Origin: Liolophura sinensis
Lineage: Eukaryota; Mollusca; Polyplacophora; Chitonida; Chitonidae
Direction of reading: 5' to 3'
NCBI RefSeq assembly: GCF_032854445.1
Contig: NC_088295.1
Span: 27,641,385 to 27,701,384 of the forward strand
DNA length: 60,000 nt
Shown: piece after piece, positions 1 to 9,500 of the stretch
Numbering within the stretch: the stretch's first letter is position 1
Layout of the letters: every line of letters begins with the position of its first letter
Notes under the pieces: model-generated
The model's database searches: none
Told to the model about the DNA's origin: nothing
The model's input: only the letters and a program-made list of their open reading frames with translations
Made by a program: the position numbers and the translations under genes

Positions 1-97
1 CAATACTGAGAAAAGACGCACGTAATAAATCGAAAATTATTTTTGAAAATGTAACAATGTTGTAATTATTACAGAATCGTCATTGAATCCATTTCAG

Positions 98-1399
98 GAG
101 TTGATTTACTGGACAGACTGGGTAAAATCTGAAATTCAGGCTGTTCGGAAGACGAATCTGACCAACCTCATTGTTGTGAAGAAGGTTGTGAAGAGATCAC
201 CCATAGGAATAGCTCTCTGGGCAGAAAAGCCAACAGGTGCGATCATAGTTGAGGAGAAATGAGTTGTTATAATAATGGTACCAAAAAAATAATTAAAAAT
301 TCTAATACTGCTTTGAATAAACGGTTGAAACTAATATTGGTATAGCAAATTTCCGCATAACAGAACCAACGACATCAAAGATTTAACCTCCATAGATCAT
401 TTGCAACCAGAAGCATTTTGCATGGTGTTCCGACCCATTAATAGTCATCAGAAAGTCATACGAGAAGTATCCAACTTACATTCCAGCACATCAGGGGATA
501 CGAAATCCAAAGTCCAATTCTGTTAAGACCAGCTGTTTCATTCACAAGATTCATCACAGTATACAAAAGCATATAGTTATAGCGGAAGATATACATGTAG
601 TTAGCTGAAAGTACAAGTAGACAGCAGTATTGCGTAGTTTCGAGAAGGCATGCTTGCCGGTACGAGGTCCACAAAGTTCATGTTTAAAACATTGAAAGGC
701 CCATATTTAGTGATCAAAACATATAAGTTACGCTTTCATTGCCACTCTTCATATAAACACAGTAGTGATGCTAACAGTATGCTTACAAAAACAACAACAA
801 CAAAACAACACAACAATGTCATCTATAAATGGATAGTTAACAATGTCGAAATTAATGTCATCTCTATTGTCATAACAGTGTCCAAATCCCCATGACAGAA
901 ACGGACCCTCCCCCACCTGTGTTTTACTAACCTTGAAAGCATGTAACCAGTTTCAAACGAATACGGTAAACCGAAAAAAGTATACAAACCTACTTTATGA
1001 CTGACGAACTGCCTGATGGGCTGGCCGGTAGGGGACTTCAAAGTAACTTATATCCATCCAAAAGGAAGGATAAAAAATCAATGCCTTATCAAGCAAGTGT
1101 TCCGGCAGAATAAAGATTGCTAATCATTTTATTAACAGAGGCTGGCTATATACATGGTGTCTGTATTTGGCAGGACATTTAATCGTTATAGCATTAATTT
1201 TTGTTCCATACAGTGGAAATAAGCTATTTATCCTTGGCGACAAAGTGCCCGTATCTATGGCTGCTCGGTCACAACAGCACAACAGGGAGTGCCTACGGTC
1301 AGTGTTACTGTCCAGATGAGTTTAGTGCCACTTTGGTAAATGGACAACGGGAATGTGACACGATGAACGAAACGACCGAGGCCAATACATTTGCACCAG
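98..1399 (+). CDS. Gene 1: last blade of type I propeller, and EGF-like domain
   Basis: Exon 98-236 opens with ELIYWTDW, the sixth-blade YWTD motif, and ends in phase 1. Exon 1214-1399 encodes an EGF-like module with the core [15 protein letters not shown] and then QCYCPDEF, followed by a Thr/Ser-rich tail. The same two exons follow each type I propeller in genes 2 and 3, with the same phases. The intron (237-1213) holds no exon that I recognise. The start of this propeller is outside the window. Confidence 0.85.
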
Positions 1400-3698
1400 G
1401 TTTGTCTTAATACTACCCAGCAATCTTAAAGCTGTTTTTATATGATCGTGCAAGTGGAAAAATCACATAAATAAATTTAAAAAACATATTTACATTGAGA
1501 TGTAGGCTTTTTGACAGCATAAGCTTAAGAAGTTGCTTTGAAACCTGAAATACTCTTAAATATTGCCAAAGTATGTAATAAATCTCGCACGCACGACTAC
1601 AGCCTATCCAGCTGGAACTACAATCTTCAGTTATGACCACTAGCTGTTGACCAGTAAGTTTGCATTCATGATGTCTGTTCTAGCCCTAGAACGCTCTGCA
1701 AGCTATAGATCCTCCCTTCTATTGCCTTATCTGGAGTTAAGTCTTTAGAAGGGTCATCATGTTCAGGCTAAAGTTCCGGTTACCTTTACACTGTGTGCAT
1801 CCTTGCGGCATGGAGTGGTGTATGTATATTCGCCATTGCTTCTGCATTTTCTTACCTGGAATATCAGTGTGGAAACCTCACGTGTATCCATCCGAAAGGT
1901 TTGGGTTTGTGTTGGAGCAAAGGATTGCTCGAATGGGGAAGATGAACAAAAATGTTTTTTCTTACCAGTGAGTTCATTGTTTAAGTTAATTACTCTGTAA
2001 TTATCAACATTAATCAACAATAAGACTATAGCAAAAAAAGAAAAATGTGTTCTTAAAAATTCTTCAAAAAAAAAAACAACATCTCGCTACCTGAGGATTT
2101 ATGTGATCCTTTTTTAGCGTCATCGTTTCGTGCTCGCCCCGAAGACTGTCTGCTGTACACCTCAAGGAATGAACTACACCGTATTTGCCTAGGTAACGAC
2201 ACGACAAGTCTCTTAGTGAAATCTAGCAAGGTATCTGTAATGGATGTTGATGTGGACTACGCACACCGGTGTATTTTTTACACTGCCTTCAATTACGCCA
2301 CATACTCAGTGCAGGTAAAGTCTTCATCTCTCACATAAACAGTGTTTGTGCTTTATAGTCCGTTTGCAATGTTTTCATGTCATTGTTTATTAAATGTGAT
2401 GGCAGAAGAGTATTTTGGGTGTTTCTAATCCAGTTGGGTCTTATAAATTGCAATTAATATCTCTACATTTTTAAAGATCTAATTTTACTTATGCCATGGT
2501 GCTAGGGGTCCTAAGTATTCTACTTTTTAAGCATTCACCTAAACAGCTGGAATAGAATAAAACACTAAACTGATCAGAGGCCCATTTTCAAGGGTTTCGT
2601 ATTACCGTTTGTTAACCATCGACTTGCCGTCGCGGATGGTACCATACTCGACTACTGATTTCACCTATTCGCCGAGAACATACTTTTCGTCTTTCCAGCA
2701 TCATTAAAAACTGTTGACTGCTTCTCTTTGCGGGATTCCGTCCTAATTTCGTTACTTTCGTTGATGTTAAACGTCGTTTTGGGAATTGGCTTTGCGATTA
2801 TTGAGCTGGAACGTCTATCTTGTTTGACGGCTGGCATACGAATGTCTGTTTCGACGCATATTATGGTGTTTACTACAACAGTGTCTTCGCATAACAATAC
2901 TGTTTCTATCTTTAGTATGTCCACTGTTTACAGGAATTCTGTTATCAACGTTGGGAAACGTTTACTCCGATTCTAAACAGCCGTGGTGCTCCTGACGGGC
3001 TGGCGTACGACTGGGCAGGACAGAACATTTACTGGCTTGAGTCCACCCAGAAAGCTCTGATGGTCACGGACAGGAATGGGCGCTACCGAGCCACCCTCTA
3101 CAGTGGGCATATATTCGACCGCCCAAGAGGCCTGGTTCTGAACCCAGAGAAAGGGTCAGTACAGTCCTGTTCGCTGCTAAGTTAAGACCCGTCAAGTTGC
3201 AGTACCGGACGTGGCTTGTATTTGACATCATTATACACGTTTTTATTGTCTTTATTTATAAAGAGAAAATACGTTTCTTCTCGTATTCTTGGGATAAATG
3301 TGTAAATGACACATAATAGCTGGGATCTATGTATGTATGTATGTATGCATATTTGGGGTTTTACGTCGTCTATAATTTCAAAGAAAACGAAAAACTCCAT
3401 GTTAGTAATTTGAAACCATGATTATGGTGAATAAATGTGCACCCCTGTCACAAGTGTATCAAATGACGGTCACAGTTACCAAGGGCGGTAAATGACGGTC
3501 ACAGTTACCAGGGGCGGTAAATGACGGTCACAGTTACCAATGGCAGTAAATGCGGTCACTGTTGTTTCAAGCCCAGCTCATGCTGGCTACCTCTTTCGTC
3601 GTATGTGGTCAGGTCTGCCAGCAGCCTGTGGATGATCGTGGGTTTGAAAAGTTTTCTCCCACCATAATGCTGGCCTCGGTCGTATAAGTGAAATCAAG

Positions 3699-3729
<31 letters not shown>

Positions 3730-6157
3730 ATCAAATGATTGTCAGATATAAATTGGTAATCGTCTTTTCATTTTCTTGATCAGTGATCTGTTTTGGGCAG
3801 ACTGGTCTAACACCAACCCTGCCATCATGCAAGCCTCAATGACGGGTAATCCATCCTCAGTCAAAGCTCTGGTGAAAACAAACCTTGGATGGCCGAATGG
3901 ACTCGCGCTCGATACAAAGATAAACCAGTTGTATTGGACAGACGGCAAGCTGGACAAAATAATGAAATTTGACCTGAATGGCAACTGGATGAGAGAAGTG
4001 AGGGATTTAGGCCCCTCATCGCATCACCCATTCGGGATCGCAGTTTCTGATGTAAGTGTTTAACGTTGTTCATCTCATATTATACACGGGACGAGATTTA
4101 AATGGGGATGTATGCAACCTTTTCATTTGTAATATCACAAATGTAATATACTGAAGTCTGGTACATCAAACCATGTTCAGGACGTTATCATGCCTAGTTT
4201 CATCTTCACAGTTTCAAACAATAATTACTGCCGGTCAAGTTTTATGATGGGGGAAACGGCCAGGCATGGGTAAAGCCACCCACCTTGGGTACTCGGCAAA
4301 TCTCCTAATAAACAATGTTATCTTTGTATAGAGATTCATCTACTGGAGTAACTGGAGAAGCGGCTCTTTGCTTGCGGTGACGAAAGAAGCTCCGAACAAA
4401 TCACCAATTATCACCGTTGTAAAAAAGGTCTTTTCCCCAAATAGGCTGGCTGTTATTCCTAAAGAAACAAAAGGTGGGTCTGTGGTCTGAGAAAGTGAAG
4501 ATGTGATGTCAGTGTGAGTTGCAAAGTCAATGTTTACAGTGTTAATACTTGTCTGCGCTATCTACATACATGCACTTTATGCAGTGACGCTTTCGTGTAG
4601 CTTTGGCCAATGAAGTTGTATTTTTGCTGGCCTAGAGGTCAGAAAAGCTTCCCATTAGTTAACAGTCCATGAAAAGTAATGAGCTTGGTAATATTCACAT
4701 CAAGCTACGTCTTGTACTCAAGTGTCATACTGTCGCGAACTTCAGTTTTCCTTGACCTTTGCTGCGGTCCAAAAATCCCAAAACATTCATAGGCTGGCAC
4801 GGTTGTGAGCTGACGATGTGGGCAAATCTTGAAAGCTATTATATGTGTACTAGAATACCAGGCAAAATCGTCAGTGTTGTAATTTGCTTTTTTCTTATCT
4901 TTATCAGCCCCGAAGCCATGCTCCAAAGTCTGTCCCCACCTCTGTTTAACCAGTTATAACGTCACAACACGTGAGCCAGACCACGTGTGCCGCTGTGCTG
5001 ATGGGTTTCTTTCCATCAAGGACAGTTATGGTCATTTTATATGCATCGGCAATTCAAGCACAGAGTCGGTAACCACAGGTATGGTTTTCACCTAATGCGT
5101 ATAAGAGAGTTAATTTCAAAGTATACTTGCATGCATGTATGCATGGTTGGGATTTCATGTAGTACTCAGTAATGTCAGGTGTGTATTCCATGAAATGTGC
5201 GAGTACATACATGACACCCCACCCAGTCACATTATACTGACACCAGGCTATCCAGCCCTGTTTCCTTGCTCTAACTTGTCAGTGATGAATGCCAAGCAAG
5301 GCAGCAGCAAGTACCATTTTTTGGTACTTTGTTATGACCTGACCGCTTGTTTGATCACAGGTCTCCCGTGTCTGCTTTGAAAACACTGTCTAAATTATTG
5401 ACATATTAATGGAACGTATTGGTTTGTTTGTTTGATTACCATTGTACGCGCTACTCAGGTTTGTACCCCTTTATACGGATATATAAAGTCGTAGGCTACT
5501 CGGTTATTTTCCTTTGATCTAGGACTTTTCTCTCCTGTATCTTGCTTCCAACATCCATGTAATGCTCTCGTGAACCCAGCCTTAAAGACCTCTGACAAAT
5601 TTGTGGAAAATACATCCAATAACCATACCTCCTCATTCAGCTTATGGGCTTGTTATGCATTTATGGCCGTTCAAACTGAGGGCTTCCAATGCTCATGCTG
5701 GTTTCCTCTCCTGTCGTACGTGGGAAGATCTCCCAGTAACCTGTAGATGATCGTGGGTGTCCTCCGACGTCGTACAAGTGAAATGTTCTTGAGTACGGTT
5801 TAAAACACGAATCAAATAATAAATTCACGTTGGTGTGTGGGGCCCTGCAACTTGGTACCGAGTACCCGCTATTGTTGTATACTATAGTGGTTGGGTATTG
5901 TACACATATATGCCTACTCTTCCTATATCTTCCTATCACATTTAGCCCATTATAGACCTACAGTGATGATCTTAACCTTCATTTGTTTCTCAGAGGCGAG
6001 GTTTCCTTTTGTGTTTGCCACAATTGAAGGGAAGAACTACACAGTACTGACATCCACTTGTCGACCACTTCGTCTTCATCGCCTGTGTCCAGTACAGTGT
6101 TTGATACAAGTGGACTTTGAGGATGGAAAACGATGTCTGAAGTGTATCTGTCAGTAG
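98..6157 (+). CDS. Gene 1: secreted LRP-like protein, 3' part (8 exons)
   Basis: Exons 98-236, 1214-1399, 2118-2314, 2934-3154, 3784-4051, 4332-4473, 4908-5078 and 5994-6157 join in frame (1488 nt, 495 residues plus TAG). All have AG acceptors and GT donors, and their phases match genes 2 and 3. The product is the last blade of a YWTD propeller, an EGF-like domain, a complete second propeller, a second EGF-like domain and the Cys-rich end domain. The 5' half, with signal peptide and first propeller, should lie left of the window. By family, YWTD propellers are extracellular protein-binding domains; ligand and role are unknown here. Compared with its paralogs, gene 1 lacks the Thr-rich linker exon, its only LDLa exon is frameshifted, and a cysteine of the second EGF is Tyr. 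It may be a decaying or a simplified copy. Exon calls are firm; expression is unproven. Confidence 0.85.
1850..1957 (+). pseudogene. Decayed LDLR class A exon of gene 1 (frameshifted)
   Basis: Two halves of an LDLa module sit in different frames. CGNLTCIHPKG is read first, then WVCVGAKDC and NGEDEQKC after an extra T near 1900-1901. The second half closely matches LDLa-2 of gene 3 (47241-47363), down to the GTGAGT donor, so this is the same ancestral exon. One calcium-site Asp after the fourth Cys position is Val. Skipping the exon leaves the frame intact, because its neighbours are phase 1. Confidence 0.7.
2118..4473 (+). CDS. Gene 1: type II YWTD propeller (exons 2118-2314, 2934-3154, 3784-4051, 4332-4473)
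   Basis: Six LDLR class B blades can be counted: [41 protein letters not shown] and FIYWSNWR. GLAYDW and GWPNGLALD are the usual inter-blade sequences. Exon phases run 1-0-2-0-1. As in the type II propellers of genes 2 and 3, blades four and five share one exon (3784-4051), whereas type I propellers split them with an intron. No stop or frameshift is seen. Such propellers normally pack against the EGF module that follows. Confidence 0.88.
3455..3545. repeat. 29-bp tandem repeat, about three copies
   Basis: The core AAATGACGGTCACAGTTACC recurs about three times in a gene 1 intron, directly before a SINE-A fragment. Confidence 0.8.
3560..3735 (+). repeat. SINE-A fragment with (AAAT)n tail
   Basis: It is 5'-truncated. 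It keeps the GCCCAGCTCATGCTGGCT region, CACCATAATGCTGGCC, GTATAAGTGAAAT and a long AAAT tail, the same order as the full copy at 53324-53582. Confidence 0.85.
4908..5078 (+). CDS. Gene 1: EGF-like exon with a lost cysteine
   Basis: The exon encodes [14 protein letters not shown], then [10 protein letters not shown] and a Ser/Thr tail. It matches the EGF-like exons 32380-32550 and 38401-38571 almost residue for residue. Where those read DSCGHPAC, this copy reads DSYGHFIC, so one cysteine is Tyr and an unpaired Cys is expected. Phases (1-1) are kept. Confidence 0.85.
5115..5390 (-). repeat. SINE-B copy in the last gene 1 intron
   Basis: It shares GACACCCCACCCAGTCACATTATACTGACACC-like blocks and a GGCAGCAGCAAGTACCATTTT block with 57890-58090. 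That copy ends in a tRNA-like head read on the minus strand. The element lies where the linker exon would be expected, so an insertion may have removed it. Confidence 0.7.
5670..5825 (+). repeat. SINE-A fragment
   Basis: GCTCATGCTGGTTTCCTCTC, the GATCGTGGGT block, GAAATGTTCTTGAGTACGG and an A-rich tail are recognisable. It is diverged and 5'-truncated. Confidence 0.75.
5994..6157 (+). CDS. Gene 1: terminal antistasin-like Cys-rich exon
   Basis: This last exon has six cysteines, in [14 protein letters not shown] and then CLKCICQ before TAG. The spacing C-x3-C-x11-C-x2-C-x-C is close to the second half of antistasin-type domains, so the fold is an inference. No hydrophobic segment precedes the stop. 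The EGF exon (ends 5078) splices straight to it in frame; the linker exon present in genes 2 and 3 was not found in between. Confidence 0.85.
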
Positions 6158-6187
6158 GACAGTCTGAACTATGTCTGTTTGTGGCAG
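6134..6187 (+). repeat. 27-bp repeat, two units, starting inside the gene 1 coding end
   Basis: Unit one (6134-6160) is the codons for CLKCICQ, the TAG stop and GAC. Unit two is a diverged copy directly after it. The same 27-bp period forms longer arrays after genes 2 and 3. More degenerate pieces follow the SINE at 6340-6530. Confidence 0.7.
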
Positions 6188-6335
6188 ATCTTGCAGCAAC
6201 CTGCGGATGGACTTGGGTTTTCCCCGGGCTCTGTCTCGTTCCCTCCCGCCATAATGCTGGCCTCTGTCGTATAAGTGAAATATTCTTGAATATTCTTGAA
6301 GACCAATCAAATAAATAAATAAATAAATAAAAGCC
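6180..6335 (+). repeat. SINE-A fragment directly after gene 1
   Basis: CAGCAACCTGCGGATGG, CCGCCATAATGCTGGCC, GTATAAGTGAAATATTCTTG (the end of this motif is duplicated) and an AAAT tail are present. It interrupts the degenerate 27-bp repeats. Confidence 0.85.
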
Positions 6336-6619
6336 TGTAGGACTATCGTGAATGTGTCTCTGCATTGGATAGTCTGGAGCTGTTCGATTTGCATCTGCCC
6401 TGAGAGATGGGCCAGATGAAGGATTATCTGAAGCGTGTCTGTCGTTCATCGGTAAATCTATCTAAAGCTAATATCTGGAACCAGAATTCGCTGAATCGTG
6501 TCTCGTTCAAGACAGTACTTGTCTATCAGTAAATACGTTTTTCCTGCACAAGGTTCCTGTTATAACCTGGATTATAAATGATATAAATAGCTTGGCAATT
6601 CTCATACCTGTGTTCACTT

Positions 6620-6772
6620 TCTCTTCTTACCATCGTTCGCCCATGCTGGCTTCCTCTCCGGCCGCACGTGGGAAGGTCCTCCAGCAGCCTACGGATGGTC
6701 CTGGGTTCGTATAAGTGAAATATTCTTGAGTACGCGTAAAACATCCATCAAATAAATAAATAAATAAATCTT
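6620..6772 (+). repeat. SINE-A fragment with an internal deletion
   Basis: CATGCTGGCTTCCTCTCCGG runs to GGATGGTCCTGGGTT and then jumps to GTATAAGTGAAATATTCTTG and the AAAT tail, so the central block is missing. Confidence 0.82.
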
Positions 6773-6949
6773 ACCATCGTTCATCACGATATTCTCCTGT
6801 GACAGATCTCTATTTATTTCATTGTTTTTTTGAACGCCGTACTTAGTTATACCAGGTCTAGTGGCTATTATACTGGAGTAAAACAAGACACTCTCTCGTG
6901 AGAATTGACTAAACGTTCCAGTTAACCGGTTATATGACCTTAATGGCTG

Positions 6950-7035
6950 ACAGCGGGAGCGGCCATTGCACAGTGGTTAAGGTGTTTGCCTTTCTATAGC
7001 TAAGGCAAGCGAGGTTTGGGCCAAAACCTAGCGTT
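6950..7035 (+). repeat. tRNA-like segment, probably a SINE head
   Basis: GCACAGTGGTTAAGG resembles a pol III A box and GAGGTTTGGGCC a weak B box. No clean cloverleaf or 3' end is seen, so it is not called as a tRNA gene. Confidence 0.35.
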
Positions 7036-7039
7036 GGGA

Positions 7040-9200
7040 AACGAATTTATATAATTTAGCTTAGACGTTTGCTCAGTTTAAAGGCAGATTAAAGAGATAT
7101 AGGATTAGTGTCCAGATTTATTATATATTCATATTTATCTACTCCAGTATATAGGTCGAAATCAGCTTGAAAAAAATGGTACATTAATCTGAGTAACATT
7201 ACACTTAAAATTACTAGATAATTTCTCTGGTTTTACACGTTTTCCCGCCAACTCTAGATAGTCTCCGTCGAATTAAGTTCAATCTTCACGACTGTCAAAG
7301 CTTCGCCATTTAGCTCAGTGTTAAGAATCTACAACTGTGACAACAAGCATATCGAATTTCCCCATGAAATGGTTTGCTGTTCTGCATACGGTTGTGGTAG
7401 CAGGTCGTCAAAGAGCCCTGGACGAGTGGACACATCGTGTCCACTCGTGATTGGCTTTGGCAGTCAGTATATCGTTTTTGATGGATTTAAAACCGTTATT
7501 ACGTTTCTCAGAAGCTCTCCTGGCAATATACTGTTTAAACTGGTTATAATTAGGAATAGACTCTAGCCTTTGGGACGCGACTTACATGAGCTTGTGGGAC
7601 AGAGATGGCGGATTTTCAGCCTGAACGGCATGCACCTAACGATATCATGGAATACACGATACAGTGAAACCACGGGTAGTGACGTCAAGTGGGGATAAAA
7701 AAATAAATGACGTATACATTAAAAGTTCTTACTCCACTGGGCACTGTTGCAACGGGAATGTGACTGTGTTCTAAAGGAAATTTCCAAATTTAGACAATAA
7801 AAAGACATATGTTTGCCCGTTTAAATACATTTAAATTAGAATCCAGGCTTAAGGGTGTATATATTATTAAAAGAAATGGTGCCACATTTCATTCAACACA
7901 AGAGAAGTGCGTATTTGATAACCGTCGAAAGCAGTCCAGGGTCGGTTGATTGACACCACATCTGAATATTTTTCAGATCCAACACCAGGGGGCGTTCACT
8001 GAACTGTTAATATGATACACGCCCTTCAAAAGTAGATCTTGTGTGGAGGCTCCATTAAAGCTGGGATTAAAATAGACGTCTAACTTACTCCCAGGTTAAA
8101 GCAATAAAGGCCTTTAGTTAGAATTTAACTTGTAGCTTGTAACTTCAGACTAGAATAGGAAAACTTTACTTCCTATTTCCTAAATTCTACTTTGAAGTTA
8201 CAAGATACGAGTTTCATTTTATAACGTTTAATTAAAGTCCTATATGAAAGCAATAATGTGCGCCATAACTCGATATGCCATACCTTTACATACCTGGAAA
8301 CCTGGAGCTCACTTATAAGGCATCTGAAAGAAATTGCAGCCTTTTCAATTTTAAACAACACGGTGAAGTATTATGGTGTTATGGTCTCAGAGTAGGTCGG
8401 GTTCAGAAAGTAAAAGCCACCAATACTATATCCAAAAAAAAGACACGCCGAAATTGGGCATTGTGTATTGGACACGATCCGCATAATGCCACAGATTCTT
8501 ATTACGATATGAATACAAGACAATGTGGGTTGTACCTTCACGACATGGAAGTTGGCTAATTAGAAATAGGTATAGTAACCAAAACACTATACATAGGAAA
8601 GTAATGTTAGCTTGGAGTTCAGCTACATAAACGAACAAACTGTTAGACAATCGTAACTTCTTTAAATTTAAAAAAATGTAATAAAATGACACTAACGAGC
8701 TACCATACATGATGACCAGCCAACGCTTATCTGGTTTTCATGCTTGGCTAAATAGCATCTTGTCATTATCAGGTGATCTATGAGCTTATCCGATGTGTAT
8801 TACAATACATACACAACACACTATTTCTTAAAACTATTCAAACTAGTTCCACGGCAGTCACTCATCGAATCCAGGCTGCGGTGCAATTATTATAGTTAGC
8901 ATTAAATTTATTACGTGTGTGAAGACCTAACTTAAATACATATAGCCTTTTCTTGTACACAACACAGTTAACGTGTTTATTTTACTAGGCCAACACACCC
9001 TTTCCAAAAACTTATGAATCTAATAACAAACATTAACCCAATTAACTATTCATGCGTCCATAGCTTTGTAATTGTTTCATTAGATTTTAAGGATGTTGTG
9101 AAATGCAGCCTACTTTAAATGCCCCCTCCCCCGTGTGAACTAGTTCCTGGAGGAATAAGCGACCAGTTTATGTTAACCCTTTTCTTTCTGCTCTTATACA
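7040..9200. other. Intergenic stretch between genes 1 and 2
   Basis: AT-rich. No propeller, LDLa or EGF motif on either strand. Open frames at 7318-7566 and 8275-8559 show no domain and are probably chance. A block at about 7920-8060 resembles 10640-10740 (both contain GCGTTCACTGAACTGTTAA), so part of it is an old dispersed repeat. Confidence 0.5.
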
Positions 9201-9214
9201 CAGAACCTTTTGAC

Positions 9215-9222
9215 TATAAATA
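9215..9222 (+). promoter_or_regulatory. Candidate TATA box of gene 2
   Basis: TATAAATA lies about 150-190 bases before the two in-frame start codons. A TA microsatellite directly follows, which weakens the call. Confidence 0.35.
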
Positions 9223-9373
9223 TACATATATATATATATGGCTGCGGCACTGGGTTAATTCCTAACCGCCTGCGGTACACCCGATATCTGTGTGTAGGGA
9301 CATTATATATACCGGTGTATATAAATTGTTATGAACTGTAGCTCAGTAGAGATTCACAACTTCTCAGGATCCC

Positions 9374-9500
9374 ATGACAATAGCCACAAAGAACTATCCA
9401 TTCTCAACAATGACACTACTAGACGCGTTGTTATGGTCGGCAATATTTTCTTTACTGACTATTAATGCCCAGTCAGACTTCAACAACGCAGCTGGTGCAG
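9374..9500 (+). CDS. Gene 2: signal-peptide exon
   Basis: From the ATG at 9410 it reads [20 protein letters not shown], then QSDFNN, a typical secretory signal with cleavage likely after INA. The exon ends in phase 1 before GTATGG. Gene 3's signal exon ends in the same phase, and both must join an exon that starts with two bases. An ATG at 9374 is in frame, but the shorter start gives the better signal peptide. Confidence 0.75.

Noticed and set aside
8275-8559. 94-residue plus frame between genes 1 and 2
   Set aside because: An equally long frame overlaps on the other strand and neither shows a motif; likely chance.
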